Assembly (NCBI GenBank): GCA_900100595.1
Contig: FMUA01000004.1
Location: 124,001 to 188,000, forward strand
Source: Ruminococcaceae bacterium P7
GTDB taxonomy: Bacteria > Bacillota > Clostridia > Oscillospirales > Acutalibacteraceae
Length of the DNA stretch: 64,000 nt
Direction: 5' to 3'
Of the stretch, positions 9,601 to 17,361 are shown piece by piece (within the stretch, counting starts at the first letter, position 1; every line of letters begins with the position of its first letter). The translations under genes were made by a program, and so were the position numbers. The notes below the pieces were generated by a model, which did not search any database, was not told the origin of the DNA, and saw nothing but the letters and a program-made list of their open reading frames with translations.

Positions 9601-10178
9601 ACGAGTCTGTCCTCGGCGACCTCCTTGAGCAGGTCCATGACCTGCAGGCTGGTGTCGCTGTCGAGCGCGCCCGTCGGCTCGTCGGCAAGCAGTATCTTCG
9701 GGTCGTTGACAAGTGCGCGTGCGATCGCGACGCGCTGCATCTGACCGCCCGAAAGCTGCGACGGCTTCTTGTGGATGTGTTCGCTCAGCCCCACCTTTTC
9801 AAGCGCATCCTTTGCGCGTGCGGAACGCTCCGCTGCGCTGACGCCGCTGATGGTCAGCGCCAGCTCGACGTTTTTCAGAATCGTCTGGTGGGGAATGAGG
9901 TTGTAGCTCTGGAACACAAAGCCGACCGTGTGGTTGCGGTAGCTGTCCCAGTCGCGGTCGGAGTATTTTTTGGTGGAGATGCCGTCGATGATCAGGTCGC
10001 CGTCGTTGTAGCGGTCGAGTCCGCCGATGATGTTCAGCAGCGTGGTCTTGCCCGAGCCGCTCTGTCCCAGTATCGCGACAAACTCGTTGTCCCGCAGGCT
10101 CAGAGAAACGCCCTTGAGCGCCTCCTGCGTCAGGGAACCTGTCTTGTAAATCTTTCTGATACCTTCTATTTGCAGCAT
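6651..10178 (-). CDS. MacB-like ABC transporter, ATPase-permease fusion with giant extracellular domain
   Basis: This is an 1175-residue fusion. Residues 1-225 form an ABC ATPase with Walker A (GQSGSGKTT, 38-46), the signature LSGGQMQR (about 143) and Walker B with D-loop (ILLADEPTGALD). A first membrane helix near 255-280 is followed by about 750 extracellular residues, including a run of leucine/aspartate-rich SGMDFS-type repeats, then three helices of an FtsX domain (about 1045-1165). This is the type VII (MacB) topology, which uses ATP to move the periplasmic or extracellular domain instead of passing a substrate through the membrane. Typical MacB extracellular domains are much smaller. 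AAGGAG precedes the ATG. Confidence 0.9.
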   Translation of the reverse strand: MLQIEGIRKIYKTGSLTQEALKGVSLSLRDNEFVAILGQSGSGKTTLLNIIGGLDRYNDGDLIIDGISTKKYSDRDWDSYRNHTVGFVFQSYNLIPHQTILKNVELALTISGVSAAERSARAKDALEKVGLSEHIHKKPSQLSGGQMQRVAIARALVNDPKILLADEPTGALDSDTSLQVMDLLKEVAEDRLVVMVTHNPELAEQYATRIVTLKDGQITSDSDPYIPEEQERVHKNMGKSSMSLLTSLALSFNNLWTKKARTILVSFAGSIGIIGIALILSLSNGSNEYIRSVEEESLQDYPLTITDTNLNLTSMIASHTNAETDGAVVEDDESVQEWNAMTSMLSGMTTNDLKSLKAYFESGDCDIDDYVQAVEYSYNITPRIYKTDGDSYRQVNPSTAFESLGFSSENSSTNGLFSTFTNTDTFFALPESEKILKKNYELKAGKWPEKFDECLVTLTASGKISDVTLYTLGLKDPKQLDELIADFAQGKEPAAVESGKRYRYDEILGTEFRLVPTSSFYTYDKSYSVWTDHSGDAKYVKNQLKDAETIRIVGIVQPSESGSQTGQIGIGYTPVLTKHVMDTAAESDIVKAQLKSPETNVFTGKDFDDENQNGDSPDFSSLFSVDKDAVGELFKLDSDKMDFSGFDLSSLDLSGMDFSEIDMSDVASSADFSGMMPALSEADITSLLSGVKLNMTEETLRGLFDGILSGYQSYVKDDKRADISSLTSSVAGYLRTDAAREMIRKNLQKTLSGKLDDLITADDVSAIAESYVMGYAVWLEKNGYEPNDFSRISEYADSADAKAILSDGRAALREKLNALKFTDEEITALLTAVIEGYEKYAEEEQLPSVSYLLSSFGKYLSTGEAQALIGKTVAESVDASGLEESMSRYSSLISQQMGAVMQGIFTSVGNQITAMLQSNMAQLTSGLSDNLLSGFNFNTDALADMFKSEMSAEELKDLMTSLLSTRKTTYESNLKKLGYADIANPSSITIYPLDFDSKTHIKELISDYNARMEAAGENEKIIEYTDLVDALMGSVTTIIDAISYILIAFVAISLVVSSIMIGVITYISVLERRKEIGILRAIGASKHNISTVFNAETFIIGALAGVIGIGISELIIMIANPILHALTGKENINAILPPAAALILIILSVILTLIGGIIPSRKAAKSDPVAALRSE

Positions 10179-10336
10179 AGTAACTCCTTGAAAATGAATT
10201 TTTCCTTATCTGCACTACCCAACTATTATAACAACCGTACACTATTTTTGCGCTTTTGTCAATAAAAAAATACGCGGAATATGCTGACGGAGAGGGAATT
10301 CTTGCGGCGGCGCAGCCTTTCAAAAAAAATTTCCGT

Positions 10337-10382
10337 TTTTCACCTGTTTGTCATACTCTTGTGATACTTTTTATGGTATACT
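10337..10382 (+). promoter_or_regulatory. Pho-box-like promoter A (11-bp direct repeats plus -10)
   Basis: TTGTCATAC (10348) and TTGTGATAC (10359) are spaced exactly 11 bp, with a weaker unit TTTTCACCT at 10337. The -10 TATACT lies at 10377-10382. There is no usable -35 at 17 bp; the repeats sit in its place, as expected for an activator such as PhoB. It drives the serine hydrolase gene. Confidence 0.55.
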
Positions 10383-10459
10383 ATCCTTACACTATAGCTG
10401 TAGCTTCAATATACATCTGTTCCTGCTTTATGTATCCGACAGGAAAAGGGGGAATTATA

Positions 10460-11551
10460 ATGAAAAAAATCTTAGCTCTGCTGCTTGCCGCCGTGATGAC
10501 GCTTTCGATTTTTGCTTCATGCGGGGCAAACGAAAAGCAGGCGTATCTGAACGCGCTGCTGAAAGATACAGGCTTCAGCGGCGTTGTGTTTGTGACGAAG
10601 AACGGGCATACGGTCTGTCAGACGGCGAAGGGCGTCGAAAACAGCGAGACGAACCAACCGATCACGACCGATACCAAATTCTGCATCGGCTCGGTGTCCA
10701 AGCAGTTTGCCGCGGCGGCGATATTGCTGCTCCGGCAGGAAGGCAAGCTCAGCGTGGACGAGGATTTGACGCGATTCTTCCCGGACTACCGATACGCAAA
10801 GGAGCTGACGATCCGTCATCTTCTGGATATGCGCTCGGGCATCAGAGAGTTTTATGATGTGGAATACATCGACGGCGCGTTTACGGAGCTTCCCACGGGA
10901 GAGCTGCGCGGCGTGATCACAAACGACAACACCGCCGGGGAAAACCGCCGTCTGCTCGAGGACTGGCTGCTGCGTCAGCCGCTGGAGTTCGAGCCGGATT
11001 CGGCGTTTGAGTACTCCAACTCCAACTACTTCCTGCTGGCGCGTATCGTCGAGATCGTCTCGGGACAGAGCTACAGCGACTTTCTGCGCGAGCACATCTT
11101 TGAGCCGCTCGGCATGAAGCACACCACGTTCATCGACGACGTGGATCTGTTCCGTCATCCGCACCTCGCTGCGCCGACCGTAACGCCGCAGACGGTCTAC
11201 GTCGGCGTCACGATGGGACTCGGCGACATGATCTCCAACGCGCACGACATCGACCGCTGGCTGACCTCGCTGCGGACGCACGCGCTTCTCACCGGGGAGA
11301 GCGTCGAGATGATGACGACGGACTACACGGACGAGTACGACGAGTGCGGTGAGGAGGAAAACTACGGCTTCGGCATCCGTCCCTACGGCGAAGGTCTGTT
11401 CCACTCGGGTTACTTCTCGACCTATCTGACGATGGTCTACACCGACCCGAAAACGGGCATGAACGTGTTCGCCGTCACGAACGACGACATCAATCCCAAC
11501 GTCAGTATTCCCGAGCTGGGCTGGAATCTGGTCGACGATCTGAATGTATAA
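10460..11551 (+). CDS. Lipoprotein serine hydrolase, beta-lactamase/PBP class C family (S12)
   Basis: The 363-residue product is a lipoprotein (lipobox IFASC, Cys21) with a class C beta-lactamase fold. Catalytic motifs are visible: SVSK (78-81, Ser78 and Lys81), YSN (about 184) and HSG (about 310) in place of KTG. Such proteins act as D-Ala-D-Ala peptidases, esterases or peptide hydrolases on the outer membrane face more often than as true beta-lactamases. The start at 10460 is set by AAAAGGGGG; upstream in-frame codons would precede the promoter. The promoter carries Pho-box-like repeats shared with two other genes here. Confidence 0.85.
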   Translation: MKKILALLLAAVMTLSIFASCGANEKQAYLNALLKDTGFSGVVFVTKNGHTVCQTAKGVENSETNQPITTDTKFCIGSVSKQFAAAAILLLRQEGKLSVDEDLTRFFPDYRYAKELTIRHLLDMRSGIREFYDVEYIDGAFTELPTGELRGVITNDNTAGENRRLLEDWLLRQPLEFEPDSAFEYSNSNYFLLARIVEIVSGQSYSDFLREHIFEPLGMKHTTFIDDVDLFRHPHLAAPTVTPQTVYVGVTMGLGDMISNAHDIDRWLTSLRTHALLTGESVEMMTTDYTDEYDECGEEENYGFGIRPYGEGLFHSGYFSTYLTMVYTDPKTGMNVFAVTNDDINPNVSIPELGWNLVDDLNV

Positions 11552-11640
11552 GCAAATCCTTGTTTTTTGCCGTAAAAAGAAAAATTGCTGAATTGTAATC
11601 AAAAAAGCCGAAAAAAACAGTAGGATTGCCCGGATTATTA

Positions 11641-11649
11641 TGCTATAAT
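11641..11649 (+). promoter_or_regulatory. Extended -10 promoter for the MBOAT operon
   Basis: TGCTATAAT is an extended -10 with perfect TATAAT (11644-11649). No convincing -35 is seen. The AACGGAGG ribosome binding site and TTG start of the MBOAT gene follow. Confidence 0.55.
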
Positions 11650-11686
11650 AGTGGTGACTATTTTTCAGTGAACGGAGGCTGTTATT

Positions 11687-13321
11687 TTGCTGTTCAACAT
11701 CTCTTACACAACGCTCAATTTTATCTGCTTTGTGTTTGTCACCATGCTGGTGTACTTCCTGTTTCCCGCAAGGAAATACAAATGGACGGTACTGCTGGCG
11801 GCGAGCGTATTTTTCTACGCTGTGGCAGGCTACAAGTACGCGTTTTTCATCCTGTTCACCTCCCTGACGACCTACCTGATCGCATTGTGGATTGAGCGCG
11901 TTGCCGCTCATTCCAAAAAGCTTTTAAAGGAAAAGAAAAAGGAATGGGACAGAGATCAGAAAAAGCGCTACAAAAACAAGATCAAAATTCAAAAGCGTCT
12001 GATCATGACGCTGGCGCTGCTCATCAACTTCGGCATCCTCGCCTTTTTGAAGTATTACGGCTTCTTCGCGGGCAGTCTGAACGACATGCTCGGCAGCTTC
12101 GGCGTGAGCTTTTCGATACCGACGCTTAAGCTGTTTCTGCCGCTGGGTATCTCGTTCTACACCTTCCAGTCGATGGGCTACATCGTGGACGTCTACCGCG
12201 AGAAAACCGAGGCGCAGCGCAATCCCTTCAAGCTGCTGCTGTTCGTGTCGTTCTTCCCGCAGATCATTCAGGGACCCATCAGCATCTACGACCAGCTGGC
12301 GCATCAGCTCTTTGAGCCGCACGACTTCGACTTCACGCGCATGAAGCACGGTATGGAGCTGATCCTGTGGGGCTTCTTCAAGAAGCTCGTCATCGCGGAC
12401 AGAGCCTATATCCTGATCGGCGCGGTGGAGAAGGACTACGCCAAGTTCGGCGGCACTACGCTGACCTTCACGATCCTGCTCTACGCTCTGCAGCTGTACG
12501 CCGACTTCTCGGGCGGCATCGATATTTCGCGCGGTGTGGCGCAGATCTTCGGCATCGACATGATCGACAACTTCAAGCGCCCCTACTTCTCCAAATCCAT
12601 CAACGAATACTGGCGCCGCTGGCACATCTCTCTCGGCGGCTGGCTGAAAAACTACCTGTTCTATCCCGTCGCGATGTCGAACGTGTTCATCAACGCGGGC
12701 AAGAAGATGAAGAACACCCGCTTCGGCAAGACCGCCGCGGGCGCGCACGTCGCGAAGGTACTGCCGACCAGCGTCGCGTCGCTGATCGTGTTCCTCGTGG
12801 TCGGCGTCTGGCACGGAGCGGACTGGAAATACGTCGCGTTCGGCGTGTGGAACGGCGTGATCATCATGGTGAGCATCCTGCTGCAGCCGCTCTTTGACGG
12901 CGCGGTGGACAAGCTGCGCATCAGCCGCAAGAATCCGTTCTTCGTCGGCTTCCAGATCTTCCGCACCCTGCTCGTGGTGCTCGTCGGCTATGTGTTCGAC
13001 GTCGCTCCCTCGTTCGGAGAGGGCATGCGCACCCTGAGCCTGTTCTTTACGGGACAGGATTTCTCAAAGGGAATGGAGGAGATCGGCAAGCTCGGGCTGA
13101 CTGTGCCCGATTACATCATCATCCTCGCGGGCGCGGTCATCATTCTGATCGCAAGCATCATTCAGGAAAGACACCTCGACACCGATATCCGCACCATGCT
13201 TGACCGCAAGCCGTTCATGCTGCGCTTCCTGCTGCTGTACCTCGGCATCATGACCGTCGTTATCTTCGGCATCTACGGCTCGGGCTACAACGCCGCGGAC
13301 TTCGTCTATATGCAGTTCTAA
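11687..13321 (+). CDS. MBOAT membrane O-acyltransferase (AlgI/DltB type)
   Basis: This 544-residue polytopic protein belongs to the MBOAT family, which transfers acyl groups from inside the cell to extracellular polymers. Typical signatures are present: LPLGISFYTFQSMGYIVDVY, FPQIIQGPI, and RRWHISLGGWLKNYLFYP. The invariant active-site histidine is in VGVWHGADWKY (about 380). The start is a TTG with GGAGG ten bases upstream. The next gene encodes an SGNH-like partner, which matches the AlgI/AlgX or DltB/DltD pairing used to acetylate cell-wall or exopolysaccharides. The polymer modified is not known. Confidence 0.92.
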   Translation: MLFNISYTTLNFICFVFVTMLVYFLFPARKYKWTVLLAASVFFYAVAGYKYAFFILFTSLTTYLIALWIERVAAHSKKLLKEKKKEWDRDQKKRYKNKIKIQKRLIMTLALLINFGILAFLKYYGFFAGSLNDMLGSFGVSFSIPTLKLFLPLGISFYTFQSMGYIVDVYREKTEAQRNPFKLLLFVSFFPQIIQGPISIYDQLAHQLFEPHDFDFTRMKHGMELILWGFFKKLVIADRAYILIGAVEKDYAKFGGTTLTFTILLYALQLYADFSGGIDISRGVAQIFGIDMIDNFKRPYFSKSINEYWRRWHISLGGWLKNYLFYPVAMSNVFINAGKKMKNTRFGKTAAGAHVAKVLPTSVASLIVFLVVGVWHGADWKYVAFGVWNGVIIMVSILLQPLFDGAVDKLRISRKNPFFVGFQIFRTLLVVLVGYVFDVAPSFGEGMRTLSLFFTGQDFSKGMEEIGKLGLTVPDYIIILAGAVIILIASIIQERHLDTDIRTMLDRKPFMLRFLLLYLGIMTVVIFGIYGSGYNAADFVYMQF

Positions 13322-13339
13322 GGGGAGGTTTGAAACGCT

Positions 13340-14500
13340 ATGAAATTTCAACACTATGTTACACGCACCGTCAAAACTTCCTGCTTTTTCCTGACCGTCA
13401 TGGTTTCCTGCCTGCTGCTGCAGCAGTACGTCCTGCGCAACGTCGACCACAACAGCCTGCGCGTCGAGGGCTTCTATCAGGAGCAGCGCGACTCGGTCGA
13501 CGCGGTGTTCATCGGCGCGAGCGATATCTACACCAGCTTCATGCCGGGCAGAGCCTATGAAAAATACGGCTTCACCAGCTACCTGCTGGCGTCGGAATCC
13601 ATCACCTCCGAGGGCGTCATCACCGCCGTCAAGGAGGTCGTCCGCACCCAGCACCCGAACGTCATCGTCATCGAGGCGAACGCCTTCCTCTACGGCGACA
13701 GCGACAACGAGAAAAACGAGGCGCATATCCACAAGTTCTTCGACAACCTGCCGTTCAGCTTCAACAAGCTCAGCTATATTCAGAAGAACGTCCCCATTGA
13801 GCAGAAGTGGGAGTATTTCTTCCCGCTGATCAAATACCACGGACTCTGGACGGAGATCCCCGACCGCGTGAACATGATGGAGAGCAACTTCTCGCTGGAC
13901 GTCCGCGGCTACAACGTCCTCAAGGGCTTCCGCACCACCGCGAAGGTGTTCAAATCCGACACCCCGAGCTTCAACGAGAAGATCACGCAGGAAAAGGGCG
14001 AGCTTGACCTCGACCCCAAGCTCGAGAAAAACCTGCTCGACCTGCTCGCCTACAGTAAGGAGCAGAACCTCAACGTCATCTTTGTGCGCGCGCCGCACTA
14101 TGTGACGGACAAGACCTATGACCGCGTCAAGCGCTCGAACAAGATGGCGTCGTTCGTCAAGGACTACGGCTTCAGCTACTACGCCTTCGAGAACCACGCC
14201 GACGAGATCGGCATCGACGACAGCCGCGACTTCTATAACGAGGATCATATGAACGTCTACGGCGCAATCAAGTTCACCGACTTTCTCGCAGAGGGACTCG
14301 TCGAAACCGAGAACATGAGAATCGACCCGATGAACGACTCGCAGAAGGAAATGTGGGACGAGGTCGCTTCAACGACCAATCAGCTCTACCGCTACTGCGA
14401 CGACCTGATGACGAACGGCGAGGAAAAGGGCGCGCAGGAGGATGTGCTGACGCTCAGCGCGCTCGAAAACTACTCGGGCGATCCCATCGAGCGCAAATGA
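13340..14500 (+). CDS. Membrane-anchored SGNH-like acyltransferase partner (AlgX/DltD-like)
   Basis: The 386-residue protein has one N-terminal membrane anchor (about 8-30) and an extracellular SGNH-hydrolase-like domain. Ser in FIGASDIYTSFMPG fits the nucleophile block, and NEDHMNVYGAIKF near 300 fits the C-terminal Asp-His block. It starts 18 bases after the MBOAT gene behind GGGGAGG, so the two form an operon. By analogy with AlgX, PatB and DltD it probably places the acyl group received from the MBOAT onto an extracellular polymer. The role is inferred from the pairing. Confidence 0.8.
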   Translation: MKFQHYVTRTVKTSCFFLTVMVSCLLLQQYVLRNVDHNSLRVEGFYQEQRDSVDAVFIGASDIYTSFMPGRAYEKYGFTSYLLASESITSEGVITAVKEVVRTQHPNVIVIEANAFLYGDSDNEKNEAHIHKFFDNLPFSFNKLSYIQKNVPIEQKWEYFFPLIKYHGLWTEIPDRVNMMESNFSLDVRGYNVLKGFRTTAKVFKSDTPSFNEKITQEKGELDLDPKLEKNLLDLLAYSKEQNLNVIFVRAPHYVTDKTYDRVKRSNKMASFVKDYGFSYYAFENHADEIGIDDSRDFYNEDHMNVYGAIKFTDFLAEGLVETENMRIDPMNDSQKEMWDEVASTTNQLYRYCDDLMTNGEEKGAQEDVLTLSALENYSGDPIERK

Positions 14501-14516
14501 CGGAAGGAGGAGCATT

Positions 14517-15137
14517 ATGAGATTTCCAAACGGATACAAGGGCGTGAAGAAGCTCTTTGCGTCTGAGATACTCAATATCGTCACCACGCTGCTGCTTTTT
14601 GTCACGGCGGTTCTCAGCATCATCAACAGCAAGAAATCGTCCGATGACCGGTTCATTGCCGCGATTTTCATTCTTCTGCTGATTGCGGGCATTGTCGCGA
14701 TTCTTTCCTTCCTGCTGCAGATCATCGGCATCAATCAGTCGCGGAAGGACGGCAGGTATTTCGGGTCGGCGCTGATCTTTCTGTTTGCGGGCATTCCTGC
14801 CGACGTGGTCGCGTCCCTGACCGAGGGCACGTTCAGCAATATCTTATCGAGTATCAACGAGGTGCTCACCCTGCTTGTCACGGTGTATGTTACCCTCGGC
14901 ATCTACGACCTCGCGGAAAAGCTGGATAACAGGAGCGTCATGCTGCACGGCAAAATCGTCCTCATTCTTTCCGCGTCCGTTTTCGCGGTGGCGGTCCTGT
15001 TCCGCATCATTCCCGTTTTCGTCCCGCGGACGGAATCCGTTTTCAATGCGATCGTCGCGGTCATGGAGTTTATCGGCTATCTTGCCTTTTTGATTTTCCT
15101 CGGCAGAGCAAAGAAGATGCTTTCCGGAAAAGCGTGA
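14517..15137 (+). CDS. Six-helix membrane protein in the MBOAT operon
   Basis: The 206-residue protein has about six hydrophobic helices arranged as three pairs, with a short cytoplasmic N-terminus. I do not recognise a family. GGAAGGAGGAG precedes the ATG, and it begins 16 bases after the SGNH gene, so it is the third gene of the acylation operon. A terminator follows the stop codon. Confidence 0.7.
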   Translation: MRFPNGYKGVKKLFASEILNIVTTLLLFVTAVLSIINSKKSSDDRFIAAIFILLLIAGIVAILSFLLQIIGINQSRKDGRYFGSALIFLFAGIPADVVASLTEGTFSNILSSINEVLTLLVTVYVTLGIYDLAEKLDNRSVMLHGKIVLILSASVFAVAVLFRIIPVFVPRTESVFNAIVAVMEFIGYLAFLIFLGRAKKMLSGKA

Positions 15138-15142
15138 TAAAA

Positions 15143-15171
15143 AAGCACTCTCGGAAGAGGGTGCTTTTTTG
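15143..15171 (+). terminator. Terminator of the MBOAT operon
   Basis: AAGCACTCTC/GAGGGTGCTT stem followed by a T run, six bases after the stop codon. Confidence 0.85.
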
Positions 15172-15278
15172 CAAAAAAAACCGTAATGATTAATGATTTG
15201 ACGGGTTTCATGTGATAAAATAGGGGCTGCGGGAAAAAATCTGAAAAAATTTCAAAAATTATTTGTTTCATTGCAGTT

Positions 15279-15313
15279 TTGTCATGGTTTTGTCCTACTT
15301 TGTGTGATATAAT
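15279..15313 (+). promoter_or_regulatory. Pho-box-like promoter B
   Basis: TTGTCATGG (15279) and TTGTCCTAC (15290) are spaced exactly 11 bp. A perfect TATAAT lies at 15308-15313, 18 bp from the start of the last repeat, the same distance as in promoter A. There is no normal -35. Confidence 0.6.
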
Positions 15314-15344
15314 GAAGCCAACAAATCAATTGGAGGTAATCAAA

Positions 15345-16061
15345 ATGAACAAGACAATCAGAACAGCAATTGCCGCGGTGCTTGCCGTGGCAGTCGTATC
15401 GGCAACCGCGATCCTCTTTGCAGGCTGCGGCGGCAATAACCAGAGCAGCACCGCTGCCACGACCGTACCCGCGACGACCAAGGCGACAACAGCAACCACC
15501 AAGCCCGGCGCGCAGACTTCCCAGAACGCGCAGTCGCAGGCGTCGCAGAACGCGCAGGACAACAGCAGCTCACAGGCTGAGAACAGCAAAGGTTCAAGCG
15601 CTGCCGTGGAGGAGGACGGCTACATCGATCATCAGACCGCGATCGCGAACGTCAGACAGCAGGCAGGCACAGGCGCCCAGATTGTGGACAGCTACAAGGG
15701 CTATTCTCCCGACGGCGCACTCGCATGGGTCGTGACTGTCAAGCCCATCACAACAGGCGAGGGCGCTGACACCGTCATCTACTATTCCGGCTACCAGTTC
15801 TGCTATCCCGAGCAGTCCTCCGGCTCCGAAAGCTCCTCGAACGAGAAGGTAGACGAGGACGGCTACATCAAACAGGAGACCGCTGTCGCGCAAGTCAAGC
15901 AGCAGGCAGGCTCAGGCGCTGAGGTTCTGGACTGCTACCAGGGCTACGCTCCCGACGGCAGCAAGGCGTGGGTCATCACGGTCGTACCTGTCACAACAGG
16001 CGACGGTCCCGACACGGTCGTTTACTACACCAACTACCAGTTTTGCTATCCTGCGGAATAA
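15345..16061 (+). CDS. Lipoprotein with two tandem repeats of a small domain
   Basis: The 238-residue lipoprotein (lipobox LFAGCG, Cys about 27) has a low-complexity Thr/Ala/Gln/Ser linker (about 30-85), then two homologous units of about 67 residues. Each starts EDGYI, continues with TAxAxVxQQAGxGA and ends TVxYYxxYQFCYP. The two copies are about 60% identical, so they come from a tandem duplication. The cysteine near the end of each unit is conserved. I do not recognise the domain; the helix-then-sheet pattern is reminiscent of PepSY-like folds. The TGGAGG site sets the start, and a Pho-box-like promoter lies upstream. Confidence 0.75.
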   Translation: MNKTIRTAIAAVLAVAVVSATAILFAGCGGNNQSSTAATTVPATTKATTATTKPGAQTSQNAQSQASQNAQDNSSSQAENSKGSSAAVEEDGYIDHQTAIANVRQQAGTGAQIVDSYKGYSPDGALAWVVTVKPITTGEGADTVIYYSGYQFCYPEQSSGSESSSNEKVDEDGYIKQETAVAQVKQQAGSGAEVLDCYQGYAPDGSKAWVITVVPVTTGDGPDTVVYYTNYQFCYPAE

Positions 16062-16094
16062 GAAAAAAACTGTCATCACATCAATATACCTTAT

Positions 16095-16255
16095 GGGAAT
16101 CTCTAATAATTCAATGTCGTGCAGAAGCGCGGAAGATTTATGGCAGGATATTGTCAAAGCTCCGCAGGAATACTGACGTATTTCAAGGAGATTTGGCAAG
16201 ATGATGCCGTGAAGATTCCGTGCTTATGCGCGGTAAGGAATTTTTAGAGGTTCCC
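16095..16255 (+). mobile_element. 161-bp MITE-like element, copy 1 (forward)
   Basis: The element runs from GGGAATCTCTAATAATTC to GGAATTTTTAGAGGTTCCC, terminal inverted repeats with 16 of 18 matching positions. It is flanked on both sides by TTAT, a 4-bp target duplication. It lies between the lipoprotein stop codon and its terminator, so it is part of that 3' UTR. It has no coding capacity for a transposase. Confidence 0.85.
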
Positions 16256-16261
16256 TTATGA

Positions 16262-16301
16262 TAAAACCGGTTCAGAGCGAAGGCTCTGAGCCGGTTTTTT
16301 G
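16262..16301 (+). terminator. Terminator downstream of the lipoprotein and element copy 1
   Basis: AAACCGGTTCAGAGC pairs with GCTCTGAGCCGGTTT around GAAG and is followed by a T run. Confidence 0.92.
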
Positions 16302-16322
16302 TTACAAAAGTCCGTAACCATA

Positions 16323-16350
16323 TTGACATGCAACGCCGTTGCGGTATAAT
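16323..16350 (+). promoter_or_regulatory. Sigma-A promoter of the CPBP protease gene
   Basis: TTGACA (16323-16328) and TATAAT (16345-16350) with a 16-bp spacer, both perfect consensus. This rules out the earlier in-frame ATGs at 16328 and 16349 as starts. Confidence 0.85.
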
Positions 16351-16381
16351 GAAATTATCAAAACAGAAAGCGGTGAGAAGG

Positions 16382-17308
16382 ATGAAAGAAACCACCTTCA
16401 ACAAAAAACAGCTTATCAAATACCTGATCTGGACGTTCGGCATCGCGTACCTGATGCAGGCGGCTATCGGCGTGCTGGCATGGAACGGACTCGCCCTGGC
16501 GGCGCAGCCGATGATGGCGGTGATGATGTTCGTGCCGCTGCTCGGGGTGCTGCTCTCGGGCTTCAAGCTCCGGAATATCGGCTGGAAGCCGCGCTTCAAA
16601 GGGAATGTGAGATACATCCTGTTCGCGTGGTTCGCGCCCTTGATTCTGACTGCTATTGGCGCAGGATTGTATTTTCTGGTCTTTCCCTCGCATTTTGATA
16701 TCAGCGGAAAGGCGCTCGCGTCGCTGGGCACGGAGGAAGCCGCCGCGCAGTTGGAGGCGCAGTTGGAGGCGCAGGGAATCTCCTATCCGCTGTATTGTCT
16801 GATCACGGTCATAGCCTCCGTCACCTACGCGCCCGCTGTCAACATGCTTTTAGCCGCGGGCGAGGAAGCGGGCTGGCGCGGCTTTCTCTATCCGCAGCTC
16901 AAGGCGCGGTTCGGCAAAAGAGCGGCATGGCTGATCGGCGGCGCGATCTGGGGCATGTGGCACTGGCCGGTCATCTGGCTCATCGGCTACGAATACGGCT
17001 CCGACTACTTCGGCTTTCCCGTCGTCGGTATGCTTGAATTCTGCATCATCACCGTCGCGCTGGGTATTATCAGCGATTGGCTGTATGAGAAAAGCGGCTG
17101 CATCTGGCTGCCCGCGCTCTTTCACGGCTCCGTCAACGCCGCCGCGACCCTGCCGATGCTCGTGACCGTCACGGATGCAGGCTCGGCAAGGCTGCTCGGC
17201 TCGGCGCCCGTCGGACTGCTGGCAGGTCTGCCGTTCATCCTCCTTGCCGCCGTTCTGCTCGTGAAAGCGGAGAAAAAGGCGGAAAATCTTCAGAACAACT
17301 TCAGATGA
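16382..17308 (+). CDS. CPBP family intramembrane metalloprotease
   Basis: The 308-residue polytopic protein carries the CPBP (Abi/CAAX protease) motifs: EEAGWRG (161-167), a second motif with HWP in GMWHWPVIW, and HGSVNA near 265. The glutamates and histidines should bind a catalytic metal inside the membrane. Bacterial members are linked to peptide immunity, bacteriocin maturation and protein processing; nothing nearby points to a bacteriocin. The start follows GGTGAGAAGG and a consensus promoter. Confidence 0.88.
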   Translation: MKETTFNKKQLIKYLIWTFGIAYLMQAAIGVLAWNGLALAAQPMMAVMMFVPLLGVLLSGFKLRNIGWKPRFKGNVRYILFAWFAPLILTAIGAGLYFLVFPSHFDISGKALASLGTEEAAAQLEAQLEAQGISYPLYCLITVIASVTYAPAVNMLLAAGEEAGWRGFLYPQLKARFGKRAAWLIGGAIWGMWHWPVIWLIGYEYGSDYFGFPVVGMLEFCIITVALGIISDWLYEKSGCIWLPALFHGSVNAAATLPMLVTVTDAGSARLLGSAPVGLLAGLPFILLAAVLLVKAEKKAENLQNNFR

Positions 17309-17361
17309 CGGGTGTAGAATAGGGCTGTCATCAAAAAACAGCTTTGCGAGGAGGAGCCGCT

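Noticed and set aside
10225-10262. TTGACA and TATAAT on the minus strand before the ABC transporter
   Set aside because: The spacer is 26 bp, too long for one promoter; the real -35 could not be placed.
7428-10265. A 945-codon open frame on the plus strand opposite the ABC transporter
   Set aside because: Its residues are Arg/Val/Asp/His-rich in the way of an antisense shadow in GC-rich DNA, with no ribosome binding site or domain; the minus strand has clear ABC motifs.
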